A DNA stretch of 64,000 bases from Ligilactobacillus animalis KCTC 3501 = DSM 20602 (GCF_001434535.1 NZ_AYYW01000057.1:124001-188000), one strand, 5' to 3'; shown: positions 48,852-58,885, counted from the first letter of the stretch. The notes: generated by a model from the letters alone, not told the origin. Program-made: numbers and translations.

Positions 48852-50309
48852 TTATTCACTTAATTTTTCGACAGCTTTTTGGTAGGCATTGTCTGATTCG
48901 GTGACTTTTTGAGCAACTTTGGCTTCAATACTTTCAACGGTTGCTTTATCAGCCGTTCCGCTAACTGTTAGCCCATTATCTGTTTGATATTTTTCAACAG
49001 CTTGCTTAGTTTGCTCATTAAAGTAACCTGATTTTTCATCCAAATCATAGCCTAAAAAGACCAGCATCTGTTGCAAATTCTTGATCTGCTTTGAATTTTG
49101 TCCTTCTTGATAGGTTTTAGCTGTATCGATCGCAGTCAAGTAGGCAACATCCGGATAATCCGCTTCGACATCTGGCTTGATCCCTTTTTTATGGATCCAA
49201 GTTCCATCTGGCGTCAACCACTTAGCGATCGTTAATTTCAATTCAGTCTTATCTTTGAATGGTAGCGTATTTTGAACTGTTCCTTTACCATAGGACTTAG
49301 TTCCGATCAAAGTGACATTGTTACCTGATTGTTTGAGTGCCGCCGCAAAGATCTCTGAAGCACTAGCGGAGCCGCCATTGATCAAGACGATCGATTTTTC
49401 CTTGACCTTGAAACCGTCATCCAGTTCATTACTTGCCTTATAGACCGTTGGCTTGCCATCACGGCCAACAACTTGTAAGATCGGTTTGCCGTTTTCAACA
49501 AACATTGAAGACATCGCTAAAGCTTGATCCATCAAGCCACCTGGATTATTACGTACATCGATGATAAAGGACTTAGCCCCTTTTTTGCGCAAGCTTTGGA
49601 CTGTTTGTTTAAATTCTTTGGCAGTATTTTCAGAAAATGAAGTTACTTGAATATAACCGACCTGCTTATCTTCAGTAGCTAATTTACCCTCAACTGTTTT
49701 AACTGGGATCTTAGCCCGCGTCAAAGTCTTCGTGAAAGTCGTTCCATTCCGCTTGATCGTAACTGAAACCTTAGTCCCAACTTTACCCCGCATCAATGAA
49801 ACAGCTTTATTCAAGGAGTAATCCTTAGTCGATCTGCCATCGATCTTGACGATAACATCATTTGCTTTCAAACCGGCTTTAGCAGCTGGTGTCCCTGCGA
49901 TCGGTGACATGATCTTGATCTCTGAACCACTTTTTTGCACTTGGGCGCCGATACCGCCAAAACTTCCCGAGATCGAATCATTTAATTCTTGACTTTCAGT
50001 CGCATTCATATACTCGGTAAAGGGATCACCTAAAGCCTCGACCATCCCATTTAAAGCACCATCAACCAGTTTTTGTTGACTGACATCTTTATAATAGTTG
50101 TAGTAAAGGGCATTATAGACCGTGTTGATCTTGCCCATTGCTTGGTTAGCAGACTCGAGCCCCTTTACCTGACGATCCATCAGCCAAAACACGCCACCGC
50201 CACTGAGCAAGGCGACACAAACTGCAACGAGCACGGTGGTCAATAAATTGTACTTTTTTTGTAAAAACACTCTTTTAAGTTTTGGTTCTTTTTGCTTCTC
50301 TTTTTCCAC
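48852..50309 (-). CDS. ctpA: C-terminal processing peptidase (S41) with PDZ domain
   Basis: A 485-residue membrane-anchored periplasmic-side serine protease. One membrane segment lies at about 20-45, a PDZ domain at about 100-180, then the S41 core with the Ser-Lys dyad in GGSASASEIFAAALK and KSYGKGTVQ. A peptidoglycan-binding type 1 domain (LQQMLVFLGYDLDEKSGYFNEQT) is near the end. The start codon is GTG 50309 after GAGGTAATTTAA, directly following the yozE stop, so translation is coupled. Confidence 0.93.
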   Translation of the reverse strand: MEKEKQKEPKLKRVFLQKKYNLLTTVLVAVCVALLSGGGVFWLMDRQVKGLESANQAMGKINTVYNALYYNYYKDVSQQKLVDGALNGMVEALGDPFTEYMNATESQELNDSISGSFGGIGAQVQKSGSEIKIMSPIAGTPAAKAGLKANDVIVKIDGRSTKDYSLNKAVSLMRGKVGTKVSVTIKRNGTTFTKTLTRAKIPVKTVEGKLATEDKQVGYIQVTSFSENTAKEFKQTVQSLRKKGAKSFIIDVRNNPGGLMDQALAMSSMFVENGKPILQVVGRDGKPTVYKASNELDDGFKVKEKSIVLINGGSASASEIFAAALKQSGNNVTLIGTKSYGKGTVQNTLPFKDKTELKLTIAKWLTPDGTWIHKKGIKPDVEADYPDVAYLTAIDTAKTYQEGQNSKQIKNLQQMLVFLGYDLDEKSGYFNEQTKQAVEKYQTDNGLTVSGTADKATVESIEAKVAQKVTESDNAYQKAVEKLSE

Positions 50310-50531
50310 TTAAATTACCTCTTCCAAATATCCTTGCCAAGCTTCATCGAAAACACTCATTGAAGGTAGATAAGTCGCATTCAATTCGAGATAATGCGAG
50401 ATCTCATGATAATCATCCGAATGTTTAGGAAAAGCTTGATCAAAGAACGCTGCATTGGCAAAATGACTGATCTCATCTACACCATTGGGATCACGTTTAG
50501 TCATCAAATACCGATAAAAACTTTCGCGCAT
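50310..50531 (-). CDS. YozE family protein (UPF0346)
   Basis: A 73-residue soluble protein starting MRESFYRYLMTKRDPNG, with FANAAFFDQAFPKHSDDYHEIS: the YozE/UPF0346 pattern. Function is unknown. It sits in the conserved ypmR-ypmS-yozE-ctpA string and abuts ctpA without a gap. Confidence 0.88.
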   Translation of the reverse strand: MRESFYRYLMTKRDPNGVDEISHFANAAFFDQAFPKHSDDYHEISHYLELNATYLPSMSVFDEAWQGYLEEVI

Positions 50532-50545
50532 AAATTTACCTACCT

Positions 50546-51142
50546 TTAATTAGTATTACTCAATGGGAAAGCGACTTTAAATTGAAGATCATCTTGCTTG
50601 AGATCAAATTTTTCACCTTGGATCTTGATCCCTTGTTTTTTGGTCAATTGATTTAGATCAAGGGTGATCGTTGCTTTGGAGGCATTGATCTTAGCCCACT
50701 TACCGAGATCGTAATTATTTTTGATATACCCTAAGACAAAACTTGGTGGAGCATTCAAAGATCCGATCGCGACTGATTTAGTTTTTAGTTCTAGATTTCC
50801 CGAATCGTCAAGCTGTGGCGTCGCATATAGCGTGAAGGAGACATCTTTGCCTAAGATCTTTGTCGTCCCCATCAAGATCGCAGATTTATCCAAGACGAAA
50901 CGGTACTTGATCGCACCCTTCTTTTGGTTTTGTTGTAGATAATAGTTGACAGCCGCACTTAGTTGCTCTTTATTCAAAACAACATTGACATTGGCATACT
51001 GTCCTTGTTTTTGTGTTGTTTGCGTTGCGATCTGTTTTTGATCTGAGCTTGGAGTCGTTACTTGAAACCAAACAAAGACGATAAAGCCTAATACTAGCCC
51101 TAAAAGGATCGCAAACGCCCATTTCCAAGGATTTTGTTTCAT
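50546..51142 (-). CDS. YpmS family membrane-anchored protein (DUF2140)
   Basis: It has 198 residues with one N-terminal membrane segment (about 8-28), then an extracellular domain with a repeated beta pattern. ATG 51142 follows AGAGGGTG with good spacing; the GTG 51154 overlaps that ribosome binding site. It follows ypmR immediately. Function is unknown, though its constant pairing with the YpmR lipase suggests an envelope role. Confidence 0.85.
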   Translation of the reverse strand: MKQNPWKWAFAILLGLVLGFIVFVWFQVTTPSSDQKQIATQTTQKQGQYANVNVVLNKEQLSAAVNYYLQQNQKKGAIKYRFVLDKSAILMGTTKILGKDVSFTLYATPQLDDSGNLELKTKSVAIGSLNAPPSFVLGYIKNNYDLGKWAKINASKATITLDLNQLTKKQGIKIQGEKFDLKQDDLQFKVAFPLSNTN

Positions 51143-51143
51143 T

Positions 51144-52088
51144 TTATTTTTCACCCTCTAACCATGTACTTTTATGTTTGAGCATCACTTGATATAGTCT
51201 AGAAGTGATGTAGCGATAACCTTTATCGTTAGGATGAAAATGATCTTCATCAGATAGATAGTCATTTTTCTCCTTATCATCACTTAAAAGTTGCTCAAGT
51301 TTACTATCAGCAACATCATTTAGATCGGTCGTCGCATTTTTTTGCAGTGTTGCCTTCGATCTACCGTAATATTGCCCCTCAGATAGCCGCTTATTTACAT
51401 CCACAAAATAGATCTTCGACTCATTTTTAATAGTATCCTTAGCAACTTCATTCCATTCATCAGTATATTGTTGCATTTGTGTTAAAGTCGGAAAATATAC
51501 ATAAAATGGATTGTAGACACTGATCAAGAAGATCGGTGCAGTTTTGTTATATTGCCGCACAGTCGCTAATAAACTCTGTAAATTAGCTGCATATTCAGTT
51601 TTAGCTTTAGGCATTGCATTACTGAGTTTATTTTCAGCTAAACTATTGAAGTTTTGTTGAAGAACTTTCATCAGATCGTTCCCGCCGACCGTCATCGTGA
51701 TCACATCAGCCTTTTTAAGATCTGACTGGAGCTGTTTTGAATCAAGCACACGTTGTTTTATCTGATCACTACGATCACCAGTCTTGCCGTAATTGTGTGT
51801 GGTCACCGTTAGAGCTTGTTTTTGCTCGAGCTTGGTCTTGATCAAGCCAACATAACCACCTTTATCTGTGGTATCACCCACACCAAAAGTCAAAGAATCA
51901 CCTAAAGCAGTCAAGGTTAGGGTCGGTTTGGCTTTTTTGGTAGTAGCTCGTTCCACTTTAGCGGTAACTTTTTTGACTGGGTCCAATTCTTGTTTCTGCG
52001 GTAATACAAGCTGTAAAACTAAATAAAAAACAGCAGCTATTCCAACGATACAACCGACAAATGCTGCTATTTTTCCGATTGCTTTCAA
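51144..52088 (-). CDS. YpmR-like SGNH/GDSL hydrolase
   Basis: It has 314 residues: a membrane anchor (about 8-28), a lysine-rich linker, then a secreted SGNH hydrolase with block I ALGDSLTFGVG, block III VGGNDLM and block V DEDHFHPND. It is probably an esterase or lipase acting at the cell surface; the substrate is unknown. It is the first gene of the ypmR-ypmS-yozE-ctpA unit. Confidence 0.88.
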   Translation of the reverse strand: MKAIGKIAAFVGCIVGIAAVFYLVLQLVLPQKQELDPVKKVTAKVERATTKKAKPTLTLTALGDSLTFGVGDTTDKGGYVGLIKTKLEQKQALTVTTHNYGKTGDRSDQIKQRVLDSKQLQSDLKKADVITMTVGGNDLMKVLQQNFNSLAENKLSNAMPKAKTEYAANLQSLLATVRQYNKTAPIFLISVYNPFYVYFPTLTQMQQYTDEWNEVAKDTIKNESKIYFVDVNKRLSEGQYYGRSKATLQKNATTDLNDVADSKLEQLLSDDKEKNDYLSDEDHFHPNDKGYRYITSRLYQVMLKHKSTWLEGEK

Positions 52089-52230
52089 AAAATATCCCCC
52101 TTTAATTGGTCTTGCCTTTATTGTAAGCTAAATGCACTTTAATTTAAATACTTATCTCATGTAAGTTGTATTTGCTAGTATGTTACAATTGTAATTGATC
52201 AAAAATTTTTTATCAGAAAGGTCGATCTAT

Positions 52231-52833
52231 TTGCCTAAATATACTAACAAAAATCTGATCGCTAGTTCGATCATCACAGGGATCGCGCTGCTAGGCTCTG
52301 TCTTTTTAACGATCATCACGCTGCTAGCTGGGCATCCCAAAACTGCCTTTATTGTTGCGCTTTCGCTTATCTTAGGGACTGTTAGCCTGTATCTATTGCT
52401 AAAGATCATTACTTTAGCTCTGTATAATACTAAAGCTCACCGTCCTTTAGACACGATAACACGTAGCTTAGGAGCTTTGACGCTTATGACGCTGCTTTAC
52501 CCACTTTGTTTTGGGGTAAAGTTTTTTGCAGCCGGCTGGGTCGCTTTTGGACTCGTGACTGCTTGGGCGGTCTTAACATTGATCTATGAATGTGTTTTTT
52601 ATCTAAAATACTGGCAATGGGTCTATGCCGTTAGCTTGGTCGTTTGGTTGGTCTGTTTGATCTTGATCGTTACCGGTCAGATCTTTGAACCACTCTTTAT
52701 TATCGCCATCATCTTAGGGATCCTTTCCTATTGGTGGAATAAAGCCCAGCCTAAACTACTTTGGCTCTCATGTCTTGCAGAAACATTGCTGATCTGGACT
52801 TGGCTTTTAGGTCTGATACAATTGATCCGTTAG
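52231..52833 (+). CDS. Integral membrane protein, unknown function
   Basis: The 200 residues form about six or seven hydrophobic segments rich in Leu, Ile and Trp, with few charged residues. The start TTG 52231 (MPKYTNKNL) follows AGAAAGG; the frame is open back to TTG 52195, which lacks a ribosome binding site. It stands alone and opposes its minus-strand neighbours. No family recognised. Confidence 0.68.
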   Translation: MPKYTNKNLIASSIITGIALLGSVFLTIITLLAGHPKTAFIVALSLILGTVSLYLLLKIITLALYNTKAHRPLDTITRSLGALTLMTLLYPLCFGVKFFAAGWVAFGLVTAWAVLTLIYECVFYLKYWQWVYAVSLVVWLVCLILIVTGQIFEPLFIIAIILGILSYWWNKAQPKLLWLSCLAETLLIWTWLLGLIQLIR

Positions 52834-52840
52834 TGATGAT

Positions 52841-52882
52841 AAAAACGGGGATGTCGTAATAAAACATCCCCGTTTTTTATTT
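52841..52882. terminator. Bidirectional terminator
   Basis: A 14-bp perfect stem (52841-52854 with 52864-52877) with A and T runs, between the plus-strand membrane protein gene and convergent folA. Confidence 0.9.
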
Positions 52883-53377
52883 ACGTTCATAGATATAGAA
52901 GGTGTGTGGATAATGATTTTTTTCATCGACCACACCGTCTTCTTGAAAGATCACTTTGAATTTTGAATAATCTAGCTCAGGCATAAGCGTATCACCCTTA
53001 AATTCAGCAGCGATCTTGGTCACATACAGGCGCTCAACTTCTTCTTGCAAACTATTGAACAGCGAAGCGCCACCGATCACAAAAACTTCCTCAGACTGTT
53101 GTGATAACCAAGTCTTTAGCTCAGTTAGATCTGAAAAAACCGTTAAGCGTTCAGTCGTTTGTGCTTCTTTTTTTAATTCTTCACTGTGCGTCAAGACGAC
53201 ATGTTGGCGCTTCGGCAATAAGCCTGGAAAACTAGCAAAAGTCTTGCGTCCCATAACGATCGGGTGACCGATAGTTTGTTTTTTAAAGAAAGCTAGATCA
53301 GCTGGCAGATGCCAAGGTAATTTCCCCTGGTATCCGATATGATGTGCCTTATCTTCAGCCCAAATAAATGAGATCAT
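52877..53377 (-). CDS. folA: Dihydrofolate reductase
   Basis: Regenerates tetrahydrofolate, which thymidylate synthase oxidises. The 166 residues show WHLPADL with the substrate acid Asp27, GRKTF (NADPH site) and FVIGGASLF. ATG 53377 follows AAAAGGGG; the longer frame to 53434 runs into thyA. It comes directly after thyA, the usual functional pair. Confidence 0.95.
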   Translation of the reverse strand: MISFIWAEDKAHHIGYQGKLPWHLPADLAFFKKQTIGHPIVMGRKTFASFPGLLPKRQHVVLTHSEELKKEAQTTERLTVFSDLTELKTWLSQQSEEVFVIGGASLFNSLQEEVERLYVTKIAAEFKGDTLMPELDYSKFKVIFQEDGVVDEKNHYPHTFYIYERK

Positions 53378-53393
53378 TTTTTTACCCCTTTTC

Positions 53394-54350
53394 TTATACA
53401 GCCACAGGTGCTTTGATAGCTCCCCAAGATTCATAGCCTTCTAGTTTGATATCATCCATTTCAAATGACAAAACGTCTTTTTTAGCTGGATTCAACCACA
53501 ACTTAGGGGCCACTTTAGGTGTACGTGCTAATTGCTCTTTAACTTGCTCAAGATGGTTAGAGTAGATATGCGCATCCCCTAAAGTATGGATAAATTCGCC
53601 TACCTCTAATCCTGTTTCATGGGCGATCAAATGTGTCAATAAAGCATAACTAGCAATATTGAACGGTACTCCTAAAAAGACGTCACCACTTCGTTGATAG
53701 AGCTGACAACTCAACTTATTGTCATTGACATAAAATTGAAATAACGTATGGCACGGTGGCAAAGCACTGAAAGGTACATCTTCAGGATTCCAAGCCGAAA
53801 CGATCATTCGTCTAGAATTTGGGTCAGTTTTGATCGTCTCGATCACATCTTTGATCTGATCGATCGTTTCGCCTGTACGGGTTTTCCAATGCCGCCACTG
53901 TGCACCATAAACGTCACCTAAATTGCCATACTTAGCTGCAAATTCATCATCGTTAACGATCCGGTCGCAAAATTGCTTCTTTTTTGTTAGATATACTTCT
54001 TTGAACGCTGGATCTTTTTGAGCACGTAAGCCAAAATCAGTCATATCTGGTCCAGTGTACTCATCACTTTCGATCCAATTTTTAAAAGCCCATTCATCCC
54101 AAATATGATTATTATGTTGCAATAGGTATTGAATATTGGTATCACCCTTCAAAAACCAAAGCAACTCACTTTTGATCAAGCCAAAAGGAACTTTTTTAGT
54201 TGTCAATAAAGGAAAACCTTGGCTTAGGTCAAAGCGCATTTGATAACCAAATAAACTGGTCGTCCCTGTTTTAGTCCGGTCACCTTTTTGATGACCCTTT
54301 TCTAAAATATCTCGAATCAATTGTAAATACGGTTCTTCAAGTGCAGTCAT
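53394..54350 (-). CDS. thyA: Thymidylate synthase
   Basis: Converts dUMP to dTMP with methylene-tetrahydrofolate. The 318 residues are the long form: the extra segment of about 50 residues (around 85-135, including [20 protein letters not shown]) is the insertion known from the Lactobacillus casei enzyme. The nucleophile is Cys200 in [23 protein letters not shown] binds phosphate. ATG 54350 follows GGAGGAAG. folA follows after 16 bases. Confidence 0.96.
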   Translation of the reverse strand: MTALEEPYLQLIRDILEKGHQKGDRTKTGTTSLFGYQMRFDLSQGFPLLTTKKVPFGLIKSELLWFLKGDTNIQYLLQHNNHIWDEWAFKNWIESDEYTGPDMTDFGLRAQKDPAFKEVYLTKKKQFCDRIVNDDEFAAKYGNLGDVYGAQWRHWKTRTGETIDQIKDVIETIKTDPNSRRMIVSAWNPEDVPFSALPPCHTLFQFYVNDNKLSCQLYQRSGDVFLGVPFNIASYALLTHLIAHETGLEVGEFIHTLGDAHIYSNHLEQVKEQLARTPKVAPKLWLNPAKKDVLSFEMDDIKLEGYESWGAIKAPVAV

Positions 54351-54400
54351 TTTCTTCCTCCGATGCAATTATTTGGGATAGATCATTATATCATGTTTTA

Positions 54401-56281
54401 TTAGACGTATTGTCCTAACTCTTCCCAGCGGGCCATTTTTTGTTCACTTTGTGCATTTAGGTCGTCGATCTCTTGTTGTAAACTGGCGAGCTTAGGATAA
54501 TCTGAACCATCCACTTCACCCATTTGCGTCTGTAATTGTTCTAGCTTTTCATCCAACATTTCGATCTCTTGTTCTAATTTATCAAATTCAAGCTGCTCAG
54601 CATAAGTCAATTTTGTTTTTTCTTTTGGTTCAGTCGATTTGGTAACTGGCTTTTCCTTGACTACTTTTTTGGCAGGTCGTTTATCTAGATCTTTTTTTAG
54701 ATAATCTGTGAAAAGCCCATAATGCCGCGTTATTTTAGCATTGCCTTCAAAGATCAAAAGTGAATCGGCTACTTTGTCTAAGAAATAACGGTCATGCGAA
54801 ACTGTGATCACGGTTCCTTGGAATTGATCGAGATAATCTTCCAATACCGTCAATGTACCGATATCTAGATCGTTTGTCGGTTCGTCTAAGATCAAGACGT
54901 TTGGCTGCATCATCAGTAGTTTCAAAAGATATAAGCGCCGTTTTTCGCCCCCAGAAAGTTTCTTGATCAAGGTACCATGCATTGATCTTGGAAAGAGAAA
55001 CTGTTCGAGCAATTGCGTCGTGCTGACGTGCTCGCCATCTTTATTGACGATCGTTTGAGCAACATCATTTAGATAACTGATAACTCGTTTGTCCTCAGGG
55101 ATGTCTTCTGTTTTTTGTTGGTAGTAGGCGATCTTAACCGTTTCACCTGTGATCAATTCTCCACTGTCTAAAGCTAATTTCCCAGCTAAAACATTCAATA
55201 AACTTGATTTACCAGCACCATTGACCCCTGTGATCCCGATCCGATCACCGGCTTGGATCAACAGATCAAAGTCTTTTAAGATCGCATGCTCATCTAAGTT
55301 TAATGAAGCATGTTTTAGCTCTAAAACTTTTTTACCTAAGCGTTGTTGCCCTAGATTGATATCGACTTTACCATCAACTTGAACTTTGTTGAGATTTTCT
55401 TTTAGTTCATTAAAGCTATTGATCCGAGCTTGCTGTTTAGTTGTTCGCGCTTTAGCCCCGGTACGCATCCACGCTAATTCTTTTTTATAGAGCTGTTGTT
55501 GCTTATGTTCAGCAGTCAATTCGCGTTCGACACGTTTTGCCTTTTGATCGACAAAATCTTGATAATTCCCGGTATAAAAATATAATTTGCCAAATGATAG
55601 TTCAATGATCTGATTAGCGATCTGGTCTAAGAAATAACGGTCATGGGTCACTACTAAAAGCGCACCCTTATACGAAGCTAGGTAATTTTCTAGCCAAGCG
55701 ATCGAATCAAAGTCCAAGTGGTTTGTCGGTTCGTCTAGGATCAGTAGGTCTGGCTCTTGGATCAAAACTTGGGCTAGGCCGACCCGTTTGACCTGACCAC
55801 CAGAAAGTGTCTTGATCTTTTGATGCCAATCGTTGATGTGTAACTGCGTCAAAATAGTCTTAATATCACTATCAGCACTCCAAGCATCTTCTTGATTCAT
55901 CTTGGCTTCAGCCTCATCGTAGCGTTTTTGGAGTTTTTCATTTTCCGGATTATTACTGTAGGCCGTTAATGCTTGTTCGTAATGTTTGATCGTCTGAAAA
56001 ACTGGCGCTGCACCATCAAAAACAGCTTCCATGATCGTTTTTTCTGGATCCAATTCAGGTTGTTGCTTTAGATAACTGATCCGATAATTATTAGGTGCGA
56101 TCAATTCACCAGAATCGGCGGGATCAAAACCACTGATCGCATTCAAAAAAGTCGTCTTCCCTGAACCATTAGTCCCGATCAAGCCGATCCGGTCATGTTC
56201 ATTGATGATAAAACTCGCATCTTGAAACAGTGTTTTATCGCCATAGGTCTTAATTAAATTTTCAATTCGAAGTGTTTGCAT
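54401..56281 (-). CDS. ABC-F family ATPase (Uup/YfmR-like)
   Basis: The 626-residue cytosolic protein has two ABC domains and no membrane segments. Walker A motifs are GTNGSGKTT (about 36-44) and GVNGAGKSS; the LSGGQ-type signatures are LSGGQVKR and LSGGEKRR; Walker B LLILDEPTNHLD and VLILDEPTNDLD. The arm/linker lies between the domains and a C-terminal coiled coil (about 555-620) follows. ABC-F proteins act on the ribosome. Uup or YfmR type is suggested by the coiled-coil tail. It abuts cca without a gap. Confidence 0.9.
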   Translation of the reverse strand: MQTLRIENLIKTYGDKTLFQDASFIINEHDRIGLIGTNGSGKTTFLNAISGFDPADSGELIAPNNYRISYLKQQPELDPEKTIMEAVFDGAAPVFQTIKHYEQALTAYSNNPENEKLQKRYDEAEAKMNQEDAWSADSDIKTILTQLHINDWHQKIKTLSGGQVKRVGLAQVLIQEPDLLILDEPTNHLDFDSIAWLENYLASYKGALLVVTHDRYFLDQIANQIIELSFGKLYFYTGNYQDFVDQKAKRVERELTAEHKQQQLYKKELAWMRTGAKARTTKQQARINSFNELKENLNKVQVDGKVDINLGQQRLGKKVLELKHASLNLDEHAILKDFDLLIQAGDRIGITGVNGAGKSSLLNVLAGKLALDSGELITGETVKIAYYQQKTEDIPEDKRVISYLNDVAQTIVNKDGEHVSTTQLLEQFLFPRSMHGTLIKKLSGGEKRRLYLLKLLMMQPNVLILDEPTNDLDIGTLTVLEDYLDQFQGTVITVSHDRYFLDKVADSLLIFEGNAKITRHYGLFTDYLKKDLDKRPAKKVVKEKPVTKSTEPKEKTKLTYAEQLEFDKLEQEIEMLDEKLEQLQTQMGEVDGSDYPKLASLQQEIDDLNAQSEQKMARWEELGQYV

Positions 56282-57493
56282 CTAGTTTAATTCCTTACTT
56301 AATTTTTCAGCTTGAGCTAATAAAACTGCTTTATCGTTGGCTAGTTCACCTAGCACAACTTTTTGTTCGAGCGTATTCAAGATCTTGCCTAATCCTGGTC
56401 CTGGTTTTAGGCCCAGTGTTTGGATCAGATCCTTACCATTCAAAGCTAACTGCGCCTTATCTTTGATCGGTAACGCTGTATAGGTCTGTAAAAGTTTAGC
56501 ACCGGTCAAAGGTAACTGTAAGATATCTAATAGGTGGCTCGCTGCTTTAGTTGCACGTTCTTTAGCATGGTAACAGACCAACGGATCAAGATCAGGTGTG
56601 GCTTGCTCAAGGATCGATAGGACGTTTTGAACTTCCATACTGATATCATTTGAAGTTTTCCAAGCTTTGAGAAAACTGCGGACTTGTTTAGGGGTAAGCT
56701 CAAAGACATAGGCCAATAATGCCCAACATTCTAATTCATCTACTAGTTTTAGTTGAGGCAATTTGGCGATCTTACGTAAAGCTTGCTCACGTGTCGCAAA
56801 TTGTGGGCAGTATTTGAAAAGTTCTGTTTCTAAAAAGGCATCTAGTCCTTGGACCACATTTTTACCTAATAATAATTTGATCCATTCGACTTGGATCCGT
56901 TCAACCGCGATCTTTTCGAGTAAATGTGCATTGGCTTTGATCGCTTGTAAAGTCTTAGGCTCGATCTTAAAATCCAATTGACTAGCAAAGCGTACTGTCC
57001 GCATCATGCGTAAGGCGTCTTCAAAGAAACGCTCAGTCGGATCACCCACAGCACGGATCGTTTTATTTTTTAAGTCATCTAAGCCAGAAAACATGTCGAT
57101 CACAGTGCCATCGGGTGCTAAAGCCAAAGCATTGATCGTTAAGTCGCGGCGCTTGAGATCTTCTTTTAAAGAACGCACAAATTCGACTTTATCAGGGCGC
57201 CGAAAATCTTGATAGCCACTTTCCGTCCGAAAAGTCGTGATTTCGTAACCTTCACCATGGTCTAATACCATGACAGTTCCGTGCTCGATCCCCGTGTCGA
57301 CTGTCCGCTCAAAGATCGCTTTTATCTCGGCCGGATATGCACTAGTTGCAATATCAACATCGTGGATCGGTAAGCCTAGGATCGTATCCCGGACGCTTCC
57401 CCCCACAAAGTAAGCTTCAAAGCCAGCAGCTCTTATCTGTTGTAACAACGGTAAAGCTACCGTAAATTCTTGAGGTATTTTTTCTACTTGCAT
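56282..57493 (-). CDS. cca: CCA-adding tRNA nucleotidyltransferase
   Basis: Adds or repairs the 3' CCA of tRNA. The 403 residues have the class II head FEAYFVGGSVRDTILGLPIHDVDIATSA with its catalytic DVD carboxylates, the RRDLTINALA nucleotide-selection region and an all-helical C-terminal body as in Bacillus-type enzymes. The ribosome binding site is weak. The stop touches the start of the ABC-F gene. Confidence 0.95.
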   Translation of the reverse strand: MQVEKIPQEFTVALPLLQQIRAAGFEAYFVGGSVRDTILGLPIHDVDIATSAYPAEIKAIFERTVDTGIEHGTVMVLDHGEGYEITTFRTESGYQDFRRPDKVEFVRSLKEDLKRRDLTINALALAPDGTVIDMFSGLDDLKNKTIRAVGDPTERFFEDALRMMRTVRFASQLDFKIEPKTLQAIKANAHLLEKIAVERIQVEWIKLLLGKNVVQGLDAFLETELFKYCPQFATREQALRKIAKLPQLKLVDELECWALLAYVFELTPKQVRSFLKAWKTSNDISMEVQNVLSILEQATPDLDPLVCYHAKERATKAASHLLDILQLPLTGAKLLQTYTALPIKDKAQLALNGKDLIQTLGLKPGPGLGKILNTLEQKVVLGELANDKAVLLAQAEKLSKELN

Positions 57494-57575
57494 AATCTAT
57501 ATCCAACCTATTCTAAATATATAGTCAGTATTATTATAGCCGTCTCAATTCAGCGTTACAATTAAAAGTATCTAA

Positions 57576-57605
57576 CAAAAAAGCACTCAACTTTCGCTGA
57601 ATGCT
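57576..57605 (-). terminator. Terminator of the 63-aa gene
   Basis: AGCATTCA/TGAGTGCT on the minus strand (57605-57598 with 57589-57582), then TTTTTT. Confidence 0.85.
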
Positions 57606-57613
57606 AAGGTAAA

Positions 57614-57805
57614 TTACTTTAATTTTATGATATGTGGTTCGATAGCTTTTCTGACATTTTCTTTTTCTTCGGGTGTCAACTTAGGCCAGTAAAGTTCTTC
57701 TAGATCATCAAAATAAAGGCAAGCGTCCTCTGGATTAGGGTGATCGGTCATTTCAAAAACGAAAAACATCAATTCACTTTTCTCATCACTTGTTAAATTG
57801 TACAA
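57614..57805 (-). CDS. Small acidic protein, 63 aa, unknown function
   Basis: Soluble and acidic, with helices likely (DEKSELMFFVFEMTDHPNP, then LTPEEKENVRKAIEPHI). The start is TTG 57805 directly after an in-frame stop; a clear ribosome binding site is not seen, so the exact start is unsure. Its own terminator nine bases after the stop supports a real transcript. Family not recognised. Confidence 0.55.
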   Translation of the reverse strand: MYNLTSDEKSELMFFVFEMTDHPNPEDACLYFDDLEELYWPKLTPEEKENVRKAIEPHIIKLK

Positions 57806-57889
57806 TTAGTCAACTCTTTACCCATATATGAAAATTCTACGTCACCGGCAAATATTTTATATTTTTTGCTCATTTAGCTCACACTCATT

Positions 57890-58762
57890 TCATAGTAATT
57901 TCTTCTTGGGCCGATTATACGTGAAACCTTCACCCAATGCTTCGGTCACATCTAAGACTGAGATAAAAGCTTTGGGATCATGATGCTCTGCGATCCGCTT
58001 GATGGCCGTCAATTCACTGGGACTGACGACACAGTAGATCGCTTTAAAATCTTGATTGGAAAATGCCCCTTGTCCAGCTAAATAACTGACGCCCCGATCA
58101 AGATCTTGGATGATCGATTTAGCGATCTCATCTGGAAAGCGTGAAATAATCACAACACCGCGCGCTGCATATGCCCCACCTTGGATAAAATTAACTAGTT
58201 GCGAAAAGACATACGAAGCGAGCAAGGTATACATCATTTGGCGTAGGTCCAAGTAGCTCAGAGATAACGTCAAAACGACCACATCTAACGCAAGCAGTGT
58301 CTTTCCCATCTGGATCCCTTTTTCCTTCTCCAAGATCCGAGCTACGACATCGGTCCCCCCGGTAGTTCCACCGAATTTATAGACGATCCCTGAGCCAACA
58401 CCACCAAAGATCCCAGCTAAGATCCCGGCAATAAAGAGATCATTATGAATATTTATCGGAATATAGAATCGTTGCCAAAACCAGATCCAAAATGACAAAG
58501 CCAATGTTCCATAAACCGTATAAACTAAAGCTTTTTTCCCTAAGTAGCGATAGCCAATGATGATCAAGGGAATATTGATCAAGATCGTTGATAGCGCTGG
58601 ATCGATATGTAACCAATAACGAATGATCAACGTGATCCCTGTAACTCCACCTTCAGCTAAATTATTTGCTATATTGACCGAGACTAGACCCAAGCCATAA
58701 AAAGCACACCCCAAACTTATCATGATAAGATCTATTATACTTAAACGTTCATTTGATACCAT
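57890..58762 (-). CDS. YitT family membrane protein (DUF161/DUF2179)
   Basis: It has 290 residues: five or so hydrophobic segments in the first 200 residues with the family motif GGTTGGTDVVARIL near 130-143, then the C-terminal soluble DUF2179 domain (RGVVIISRFPDEIAKSI...). Role unknown. It is divergent from the plus-strand integrase-like gene, with a 221-base shared upstream region. Confidence 0.88.
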   Translation of the reverse strand: MVSNERLSIIDLIMISLGCAFYGLGLVSVNIANNLAEGGVTGITLIIRYWLHIDPALSTILINIPLIIIGYRYLGKKALVYTVYGTLALSFWIWFWQRFYIPINIHNDLFIAGILAGIFGGVGSGIVYKFGGTTGGTDVVARILEKEKGIQMGKTLLALDVVVLTLSLSYLDLRQMMYTLLASYVFSQLVNFIQGGAYAARGVVIISRFPDEIAKSIIQDLDRGVSYLAGQGAFSNQDFKAIYCVVSPSELTAIKRIAEHHDPKAFISVLDVTEALGEGFTYNRPKKKLL

Positions 58763-58848
58763 GCAAACACACCCTCTCTAGTTTTATAATAACATAAGTA
58801 GGTCGCTAACTTACTAGCTTAAGATCAGTTATAAAATGTTTTGTTGAC

Positions 58849-58880
58849 TGCGCCGGTTTTTGGCGCATTCTTTTATTTTA
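58849..58880 (+). terminator. Orphan terminator-like hairpin upstream of the integrase-like gene
   Basis: TGCGCC (58849-58854) pairs with GGCGCA (58862-58867), loop GGTTTTT, followed by a T-rich tract. It lies in a divergent intergenic region about 115 bases before the next start, where no upstream gene needs it, so it may be an attenuator. Confidence 0.55.
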
Positions 58881-58885
58881 TTTCT

